DNA from: Anaerolineales bacterium
GTDB lineage: Bacteria > Chloroflexota > Anaerolineae > Anaerolineales > Villigracilaceae
Direction: 5' to 3'
NCBI GenBank assembly: GCA_021462845.1
Contig: JAJTXU010000026.1
Location: 1 to 32,690, forward strand
Length of the DNA: 32,690 nt
Both the position numbers and the translations under genes were made by a program. The notes beneath the pieces are model-generated. The model made no database searches. It worked only from the letters and a program-made list of their open reading frames with translations, and was not told where the DNA came from. Numbering within the stretch: the stretch's first letter is position 1; every line of letters starts with the position of its first letter. Positions 26,497 through 32,690 of the stretch are shown in pieces.

Positions 26497-27279
26497 TTAC
26501 GCCAACATTCTTCGTCGCCGCCAATTCCAAATCGGCGCGATCAATTTTCGGATGTAATATTTTGTCACGATGGTCGAAAAGAACGAGCCGCCGTCGCGGT
26601 AATGCACGCGGATCATTTCGGGCCAACAGCGGTCATCGGCAACGATGGTCTTGCCCGACGTGTGCAAGCGGAAGTTTGCCCACGTCTGCGGCACATATTG
26701 TATCCGCGAACGCACCGCGAGACGCGTCCACAGATCGTAATCCATCGCAAAGTAAAACGACGGGTCGAGCGGTCCCACCTGCCGCCACAAGTCCGCGCGG
26801 AAGAACGCGGTCTGTTGCGGGATGTGGACGTATCCCTGCCGAAGCAGGCGCGCATCCGTTTGCGCCGAGTTGAATTTGCCGATCACGCGTCCGCTTTCGT
26901 TGATGAAGTTGCAATCGCCGTACACCATGCCCACCTCTGGATGTTCATACAGGAATTTCACCGCCGCGCCGACCGCGCCCGCCTCGTACGTGTCATCGGA
27001 GTTGATCCACGCAAGGATGTCGCCTTTTGCGCGCGCGAACCCCTTATTGATCGCGTCTGTCTGACCTTTGTCCTGCTCGCTCACCCACGAAGCGATTCGC
27101 CCTTCAAATTTTTTGATGACATCAACCGTCCCATCCGTAGACGCGCCATCCACGATGATGTACTCAATGCGCGGATAATCCTGCGCCAGCACGGATTGTA
27201 TCGTCGCTTCGATGTAACGCGCTTGGTTGAACGAGGGCGTGATGATGGAAACGACGGGGAGGGGTGAGGGGGAGGTCAT
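26497..27279 (-). CDS. Family 2 glycosyltransferase
   Basis: PVVSIITPSFNQARYIEATIQSVLAQDYPRIEYIIVDGASTDGTVDVIKK...ILAWINSDDTYEAGAV...DYDLWTRLA. Confidence 0.92.
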   Translation of the reverse strand: MTSPSPLPVVSIITPSFNQARYIEATIQSVLAQDYPRIEYIIVDGASTDGTVDVIKKFEGRIASWVSEQDKGQTDAINKGFARAKGDILAWINSDDTYEAGAVGAAVKFLYEHPEVGMVYGDCNFINESGRVIGKFNSAQTDARLLRQGYVHIPQQTAFFRADLWRQVGPLDPSFYFAMDYDLWTRLAVRSRIQYVPQTWANFRLHTSGKTIVADDRCWPEMIRVHYRDGGSFFSTIVTKYYIRKLIAPIWNWRRRRMLA

Positions 27280-27292
27280 GGGTGGGAAAGTT

Positions 27293-27332
27293 ATCAGTGA
27301 GCAGTAATTGGTAATTGGTAATTGGTAATTGG
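27293..27332. repeat. (TAATTGG)4 array with adjacent TCAGTGAGCAGT word
   Basis: tatcagtgagcagtaattggtaattggtaattggtaattgg directly abutting the sulfotransferase stop codon. Confidence 0.85.
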
Positions 27333-28268
27333 CTACCAGTTGAGATCGGGATAAAACAGGTGCGCGGATTCTTCTGTCATATCTCGGATGCGTTGAATCT
27401 CATCGGCGGATAATTTTGTTTTCCAAGTTTCAATGCTGGCGCGACTGTCCATTTTAACGGAGTGGGTTTTGCGGCGCGAGAGTTCGGTTGGGTTGTCGGA
27501 ACTGCTCGAGTTGAGGATTCGCTCCTCCGCGTGATGTGTGAAATCCAACCCCAGCGCGGCGTACAGGTCGCGGAAGCCGCCGACAGGATCACGCGAAAGG
27601 TCTTCGTGGCGCACAATGACGAGGCGCCGATCCAGCTGTCCCTGCGTGTGAACCGTTTTGTAGATCATCGTCCACAACAGGCTGGCTTGACCGATGACAT
27701 CATCCGCTTTGACGGCTTGCATTTGTCCACGATAGGATTCGAGATGATCGCGCATCAGCAGAGGTTGATCGAGCAGGTCGTTGAAATCGAAATTCCAGCC
27801 GAGGCGTTTGAGACTGCTGGCAAACGCGGCGGGGTGACGCACCGTGACAACGACCTTGAATTCGAATCGCTTTGCGAACCATGGGATCGAAAACACCGCG
27901 AACGGATCTTTGAGCAGGGCGCGTTGTCCGTGTTCGAGGGCGTCGTAAAAAATTTTGAAGTCGCGCCCCATGCGCAAAAAATCTTTGAGCGAACGCAGCG
28001 ACTTGATCTCGCTCCACGTGTGATAGCGATAGTCGAGCAGTTCCTCGAACGGCGCGAGAAATTCCGATTCGTTATCGTCGCAAATGTATTGATACCAATG
28101 CTTCACCCTCGCGCGCAACACGCCAGGGCGATGCAACACATTCAACGGCTCGCTAATGTACGCAACCTGCGGACCTGCAAGCATTTTGCCAACCCACGTG
28201 GTGCCGCTTCGATGTGCGCCAGTGACGAGGATGGGTTGCGTGTTTGAGTCTTGCGAATTGGTTTTCAT
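27333..28268 (-). CDS. Sulfotransferase-family protein
   Basis: PILVTGAHRSGTTWVGKML 5'-PSB motif; VVVTVRHPAAFASSLKRLGWNFDF; VRHEDLSRDP. Confidence 0.88.
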   Translation of the reverse strand: MKTNSQDSNTQPILVTGAHRSGTTWVGKMLAGPQVAYISEPLNVLHRPGVLRARVKHWYQYICDDNESEFLAPFEELLDYRYHTWSEIKSLRSLKDFLRMGRDFKIFYDALEHGQRALLKDPFAVFSIPWFAKRFEFKVVVTVRHPAAFASSLKRLGWNFDFNDLLDQPLLMRDHLESYRGQMQAVKADDVIGQASLLWTMIYKTVHTQGQLDRRLVIVRHEDLSRDPVGGFRDLYAALGLDFTHHAEERILNSSSSDNPTELSRRKTHSVKMDSRASIETWKTKLSADEIQRIRDMTEESAHLFYPDLNW

Positions 28269-28317
28269 AAGAATAAACCATTGACTTTACGTAATTTGAA
28301 ATTCCAAACTTTCAGCA

Positions 28318-28355
28318 TGTCATTCTCCCGAAGGACATCGGGAGGGTGACATTAC
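28318..28355. repeat. Palindromic element / terminator at the 3' end of the DUF6056-like gene
   Basis: atgtcattctcccgaaggacatcgggagggtgacatt hairpin; edge overlaps the TAA stop of the minus-strand gene. Confidence 0.7.
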
Positions 28356-29827
28356 GGTGCGATGATCGAATTCAAACCGTAGAACCGCGCCACGCAACGA
28401 TTGATCCAATCTTTCGGATTGTTTTTATATTCTCCGATGCCGCCTGGAGCGTCCAACTGCACGACGACGAGATCGGTCTCGCCGTTCGCAACGGCTTGAC
28501 GGATGAGCGCGTCGCGCTCGTCCCATTGCTGGGCAAAGGTTTGATACCCGTAATGAAGCGCGTACACATTCGGCGTCGCACGGATCGGATGAACGATCAA
28601 CGCGACAAGCAACAACGCGACAGCGACCTGTACCCACTTCTCGTTCACGATCGAACGCGCCTGCGACGCCAACATTCCCAGCACGCCGCCCTCGATCATC
28701 AATCCAAGCATGAACACGAAATGTGACGCGTATCGCGCGCGCGCCGCGGGGAACGTCCGCACGAACGCGCTCGGCGCATAACTGAATCCGATGACGATGA
28801 AGATGGCAACGGGAATGACGATCAACGCCATTCGTAAATACGACGCTTGGATGAACGCTCCATCTTTCTGGCTCGTCCCAAGCGCGAGAAACACAACCCC
28901 GAATGAAACTGCCAGCGCAACAACGATCAGCGTCGGATACGATTTGGTTGTTTCCAACAGGAACTGAGAGGTGTAAAGAATTACCTGACCGCCCAATTCG
29001 ATCGGATTGTAGATCGGCTCTTGGCGCATGATCCTGCCCAATCGATTCGACGTCCCTGGCGACGCCGCCGTGATCGAAATGGCGACGATCGCAGTGATCA
29101 ACCCAGCGACGAGAAACGTCAGCACATCGCGCCTCTGATGGAGTCGCTTCGTCCACCACGCAAGCGCGACAGCAACGAACATGATTCCCACCAACATTCC
29201 TGAAGTCGTTTCGCTCAATCCACCCGCAAAGAAAATCAAAACGGTAAACACGATACCAAACCAAACCGCGCGCGATTTTTCGTACGGTTTCTCAACATAG
29301 CGGATAAAAAATGCCGCGATGCCGATGAACCACAACAACGGTAGTGAATACGGAATGAGTCCCGTGCGCCAAAACAAAACTTGATACAACGCCGAAGTCT
29401 GATACAAACTCAACGCGATCGCCATGCACGCCAGCCACACATACCCAACCTTCGGAACGTGAATTTGCAAAAGTTTTCCCAACGCAACGAACATCCATGT
29501 GAGCAACGTCGCCCAGATCGCAAGCTCCACGCCCGCCATGACGCGAATGCCATCCACGCCGCCTAACTCGATCAATTGCGAAAACATCAAACGCGAATAA
29601 CTATTTCCCCACAACGAATACGCCCGCAACGTGGCTTCAACAATATTTTGTGATGTGTACAAATACGTGGACGCGCAATAATCATCCGCGAGATAGCGCG
29701 AAAAAGTTCCCAGATACGCATACACCGCCAATGGCACACACGCGCTCAACGCCCCGATGAAAAATAATAACGATATCCAGCCCGAATTTTTTTTCGTCAA
29801 ACTCATTCGTTCATTAACCTCATTCAA
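28352..29827 (-). CDS. Polytopic membrane protein, DUF6056-like
   Basis: YLADDYCASTYL near the N-terminus and repeated TM helices; GT-C-like topology. Confidence 0.65.
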   Translation of the reverse strand: MNEVNERMSLTKKNSGWISLLFFIGALSACVPLAVYAYLGTFSRYLADDYCASTYLYTSQNIVEATLRAYSLWGNSYSRLMFSQLIELGGVDGIRVMAGVELAIWATLLTWMFVALGKLLQIHVPKVGYVWLACMAIALSLYQTSALYQVLFWRTGLIPYSLPLLWFIGIAAFFIRYVEKPYEKSRAVWFGIVFTVLIFFAGGLSETTSGMLVGIMFVAVALAWWTKRLHQRRDVLTFLVAGLITAIVAISITAASPGTSNRLGRIMRQEPIYNPIELGGQVILYTSQFLLETTKSYPTLIVVALAVSFGVVFLALGTSQKDGAFIQASYLRMALIVIPVAIFIVIGFSYAPSAFVRTFPAARARYASHFVFMLGLMIEGGVLGMLASQARSIVNEKWVQVAVALLLVALIVHPIRATPNVYALHYGYQTFAQQWDERDALIRQAVANGETDLVVVQLDAPGGIGEYKNNPKDWINRCVARFYGLNSIIAP

Positions 29828-29860
29828 TGTTACGAGTCAGTATAACATACCACCTTTTCG

Positions 29861-29955
29861 TGTCATGCTGAGCGGAGCGAAGCATCTCTCCTCTCGTTTG
29901 AAATCTTCTTGGCGTGGTAGAGATTCTTCGTCGCTCCGCTCCTCAGAATGACATG
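29861..29955. repeat. 95 bp inverted-repeat element, GTCATGCTGAGCGGAGCGAAGCATCTC type
   Basis: Left gtcatgctgagcggagcgaagcatctc, right gagattcttcgtcgctccgctcctcagaatgacat. Confidence 0.85.
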
Positions 29956-29966
29956 TTTCAGACACG

Positions 29967-30905
29967 CTAAAATTTTTTATCTTTCACTCTTCGCGACCGC
30001 CGTGATAAAAACTCTGAGCGAACAAATTCGAGTCCCAACACATTCAACAAAGCGGATGCAAAAATATTCAGCCGCGCCAACGCCGTCGGCGGGTGGATGA
30101 AGAACGCGCGCGCCCACGCCTTCAGCGCGAGCCACGCCTTCCCGCCGTCGAGCAGATACCGCGCGTCAACTCGATGCGCCGATGCGCGCGCGCGTCTTTC
30201 GACGGGTCGAATTGCCTCGCCCAACTTCGGCTGACTCTCCGCCCAAGCCAAAATGCGGAAGGCTTCGCGCCCAAACTCTGCCGCTTTGGCGCGATTCTTC
30301 GCCTCTGCATGATAACGCGCCGCCGCCCACGTTTGATCCACGTGAAGGATTTTTCCATGTCCCGCGATTCGAATCCACAAATGATGGTCGAGTAGAAAGT
30401 GGAAAGTGGGATCGAGCATCCCTGCTTTTTCCAACACGGATCGGCGGAAGAACACAGCGGGCTGACCGATGATCTGAAAGCACAATAAATCTTGCAAGGA
30501 TAATTGCTTGTACGTCAGTGTATTGAACGGATTACCGCGTTCATCCACAGCCAGCATGTTTCCATACACTAACACCGCATCGGGATTTTCTTCAAACACT
30601 TTCACCGCCGCAGAGATCGTACCGGGCAAATAGGTATCGTCCGAGTTCAGCCACGCGATAATCTCGCCCGTCGCATGTGCCAATCCCTTGTTGATCGCCT
30701 CCGCCTGACCCGAATCCTTTTCGCTCAGCCACCATGCGAGTTTGTCTGCATATTTTTTGACGATCTCCACCGACCCATCCGTAGACGCGCCATCCACGAC
30801 GATGTATTCGAGGCGTGGATAATCCTGCCCCAGCACAGATTGGATCGTCTGCTCGAGGTAGCGGGCTTGGTTGAAGGAGGGGGTGATGATGGAGACGAGG
30901 GGCAT
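29967..30905 (-). CDS. Family 2 glycosyltransferase
   Basis: PLVSIITPSFNQARYLEQTIQSVLGQDYPRLEYIVVDGASTDGSVEIVKK...IIAWLNSDDTYLPGTI. Confidence 0.92.
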   Translation of the reverse strand: MPLVSIITPSFNQARYLEQTIQSVLGQDYPRLEYIVVDGASTDGSVEIVKKYADKLAWWLSEKDSGQAEAINKGLAHATGEIIAWLNSDDTYLPGTISAAVKVFEENPDAVLVYGNMLAVDERGNPFNTLTYKQLSLQDLLCFQIIGQPAVFFRRSVLEKAGMLDPTFHFLLDHHLWIRIAGHGKILHVDQTWAAARYHAEAKNRAKAAEFGREAFRILAWAESQPKLGEAIRPVERRARASAHRVDARYLLDGGKAWLALKAWARAFFIHPPTALARLNIFASALLNVLGLEFVRSEFLSRRSRRVKDKKF

Positions 30906-30907
30906 GG

Positions 30908-30990
30908 GATGAGTTACAAGTTGCGAGTTACGTTAATCGTACTGCGTATTGCGTATTGCGTAATCGTAAATCGAGAATCGTAAATCTAAA
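30908..30990. repeat. Composite word-repeat array between the GT2 and DUF115 genes
   Basis: gagttacaagttgcgagttacg + tactgcgtattgcgtattgcgtaa + tcgtaaatcgagaatcgtaaatc. Confidence 0.85.
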
Positions 30991-31846
30991 ATAGTGAGTC
31001 GTATTCTACTTTCGGAAAAATCGTCAGCTTGCCTCCGACCGTCGCGTCAACCACTTCGCGCCCTGCTTTGCGATAGGCATCATGCGCAAGTGCATACCCG
31101 ATCTCGGAGGTATCCAGGTCAGGCAGTTGCCATTTCACGCCTTTGCCAAAATAATTCGGCATGAAATGATTCGGATCGTCGCCTTGCGAAACGACGGTTT
31201 TGTTCGCATCGCCTTTGTCGGCAAAATTGTGATCCACGCCGATGAGGATGGCTTTCTCGATGCCCATATGAAACGCAAGTTGGAGCGCGAGATTGGTCAC
31301 GGTCGCGCCCTCCCACACTCGCCCGCGGACATCTCTTGCAAAGCGAGGTCCTGTGTAGGTGGTGTAGATGAAGGTTGGGAGAGAAGAGATTGGAGATTGG
31401 AGACTGGAGACTGAGCGCTCGAGAATTGGAGGATTAGAGAATTGGGATTTAAAATGTTGGCGTGATCGCCAGGCGATGAATTTTGGGATGGTCAGCGCGG
31501 AGATGTCGTTTACGAATTGCTCGACGACGAGATCGTTCGTCACGCAGAGGTAGGATGTGGTGAATCCCCATTCGGGGAACGCGAGATAGATTCGGTTCAT
31601 GCCGAAGGTGATCTCGTTCTTCAATTTGCTCGTGTCGGTCTGCTTGAGGCTGGGACCGTTGCCGATGATGAAGGCGCGTTTCTCCTTGTGGATATTTTTC
31701 ATTTCGGCAAGCCGGCGAATACTTTCCCTGCGCCACGGATGCAAGTAGGCGGCGGGCAATTCAGGCACACGTCGGAGCGAATCGTATGCATCCCGTGTGA
31801 AACGCCAAAGCGATTGTGGAATCAACGATTTGAGAGTTTGTTTCAT
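30986..31846 (-). CDS. DUF115 / MptE-like glycosyltransferase-type protein with an in-frame word-repeat insertion
   Basis: RAFIIGNGPSLKQTDTSKLKNEITFGMNRIYLAFPEWGFTTSYLCVTNDLV; GRVWEGATVTNLALQLAFHMGIEKAILIGVDHNFADKG. Start ATG at 31846 (MKQTLKSLIPQSLWRF). Confidence 0.75.
   Translation of the reverse strand: MKQTLKSLIPQSLWRFTRDAYDSLRRVPELPAAYLHPWRRESIRRLAEMKNIHKEKRAFIIGNGPSLKQTDTSKLKNEITFGMNRIYLAFPEWGFTTSYLCVTNDLVVEQFVNDISALTIPKFIAWRSRQHFKSQFSNPPILERSVSSLQSPISSLPTFIYTTYTGPRFARDVRGRVWEGATVTNLALQLAFHMGIEKAILIGVDHNFADKGDANKTVVSQGDDPNHFMPNYFGKGVKWQLPDLDTSEIGYALAHDAYRKAGREVVDATVGGKLTIFPKVEYDSLF
31378..31452 (-). repeat. In-frame word-repeat array inside the DUF115 CDS
   Basis: Minus strand aatcccaattctctaatcctccaattctcgagcgctcagtctccagtctccaatctccaatctcttctc; same words as 18340-18402. 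Confidence 0.85.
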
Positions 31847-32196
31847 GCGGGGAGAAATTCCCGTCGAGCCGCGAGCAGGGCGATCAGAGTGGCAAAATTC
31901 AACAAAACGAAGAGTAGATCTGCCAAGCCAAATTGGTCGAAGATCGTCGGGAGAATGTTGAAAGCCAGCACAAGGAGCGAAAAATAAAACGACCACTTTG
32001 TTCTTATGCCCAGCCACCATGCGCAGAAGAGAAAAAGTGCGCCATCCACGAACATGGCGAGGACATAGAAGGTGTATAAACCAGCCTGATTGGGGCTTGA
32101 AGCGTTTCGCAAGAGCGAGCCAATTCCAAGTAAAAAAAGAACCACGCCGGTGAAGATGAATATCGAGCGAGTTGAATCAATTGCCGAGCGATTCAT
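31843..32196 (-). CDS. Small polytopic membrane protein, unknown function
   Basis: Four predicted hydrophobic segments; ATGA overlap with the downstream gene. Confidence 0.65.
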   Translation of the reverse strand: MNRSAIDSTRSIFIFTGVVLFLLGIGSLLRNASSPNQAGLYTFYVLAMFVDGALFLFCAWWLGIRTKWSFYFSLLVLAFNILPTIFDQFGLADLLFVLLNFATLIALLAARREFLPA

Positions 32197-32197
32197 T

Positions 32198-32690
32198 TTA
32201 TTCTGTGCTCAGTCTCGCGGTTGCGCCGCCGTCCACCACTAACGCCTGACCTGTCATAAATGACGATTGTTCATTATCCGCGAGAAAATAAATCGCATGG
32301 GCGATCTCTTCAGGCTTGCCAACTTTGCCGCTGACGGTTTTGCGAGCGAGGTTATCCAATCGCTCATTCATGTCGCCGTGACCCACATGACCGCGCCCCA
32401 GCCCCGCGCGGAGCATGGGAGTATCCACCGCGCCAGGGAGAATGGCGTTGACGCGGATGTTGTCGGGCGCGAACTCGATTGCCATGGCGCGGGTGAGTGC
32501 GAGCAATCCGCCCTTCGATGCGGCATACGCGGCAATGTTCGCCGAGGTCTGAATCGCATGGACAGACGAAACGTTCACCACCGCGCCGCCTCCCGCCGAT
32601 TTCATCAACGGATGCGCCAACTTCACGAACAAAAACACCGAACGCAAATTCGACGCCATGACCGCGTCCCACTCGTCAACAGTGGTTTCT
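32198..32690 (-). CDS. SDR-family oxidoreductase (5' end beyond the window)
   Basis: VVNVSSVHAIQTSANIAAYAASKGGLLALTRAMAIEFAPDNIRVNAILPGAVDTPM...FMTGQALVVDGG; YxxxK catalytic motif. Continues past the right edge. Confidence 0.9.
   Translation of the reverse strand, partial: ETTVDEWDAVMASNLRSVFLFVKLAHPLMKSAGGGAVVNVSSVHAIQTSANIAAYAASKGGLLALTRAMAIEFAPDNIRVNAILPGAVDTPMLRAGLGRGHVGHGDMNERLDNLARKTVSGKVGKPEEIAHAIYFLADNEQSSFMTGQALVVDGGATARLSTE

Noticed and set aside
26602-27267. 221 aa plus-strand ORF antisense to a GT2
   Set aside because: Shadow of a clear GT2; the same kind of shadow appears opposite the second GT2 (30675-30983), as expected for conserved coding on the other strand.
27303-27332. 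(TAATTGG)4 as a CRISPR-like array
   Set aside because: 7 bp units with no spacers and no cas genes in the window; it is a short tandem-word repeat.
27462-28247. 261 aa plus-strand ORF opposite a sulfotransferase
   Set aside because: Antisense to a clear sulfotransferase with a P-loop-like PAPS motif; no domain signature.
29757-29951. 64 aa plus-strand ORF
   Set aside because: C-terminal part is translation of the 29861-29955 inverted repeat; not a gene.
31843-32020. Upstream extension of the DUF115 ORF to 32020
   Set aside because: Overlaps the preceding membrane-protein gene; ATG at 31846 with an ATGA overlap is the better start.

Overview
The 32.7 kb window is a gene-dense bacterial chromosome segment. 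Gene content and dispersed-repeat style suggest an Anaerolineae-type Chloroflexota (inference, not tested). Left part (~1-23.4 kb), mixed metabolic and housekeeping genes: septum-formation-initiator-like protein, methylmalonyl-CoA epimerase, a molybdenum hydroxylase (separate FAD subunit plus a fused [2Fe-2S]/Mo-cofactor subunit), an AbrB/PIN toxin-antitoxin pair, threonine synthase, AI-2E-family permease, GT2, MATE transporter, GNAT, SGNH hydrolase, O-methyltransferase, PatB/MalY aminotransferase, a fold-type-II PLP enzyme, nucleotidyltransferase, zinc-ribbon protein, dihydropyrimidinase/hydantoinase, a DUF protein and a histidine kinase. Right part (~23.5-32.7 kb, minus strand), a surface-polysaccharide locus: two sulfotransferases, O-antigen-ligase-like protein, Wzz-like protein, two GT2s, a DUF6056-like membrane protein, a DUF115/MptE-like protein and an SDR. 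The most striking signal is the repeats. At least six kinds of short palindromic or quasi-periodic word repeats fill the intergenic gaps, and several appear to sit IN FRAME inside conserved protein genes: two copies of an ACCGCTAAG...CTTAGCGGT element in the Mo-hydroxylase, a CCCCCCAAAT...ATTTGGGGGG hairpin in the SGNH hydrolase, and a TCTCCAATC/CTCTAATTCTC word array in the DUF115 protein. Others supply stop codons, C-terminal tails or start-codon context. This resembles Rickettsia palindromic elements (RPEs) in concept but the sequences are unrelated. All calls are by eye, with no database searches.
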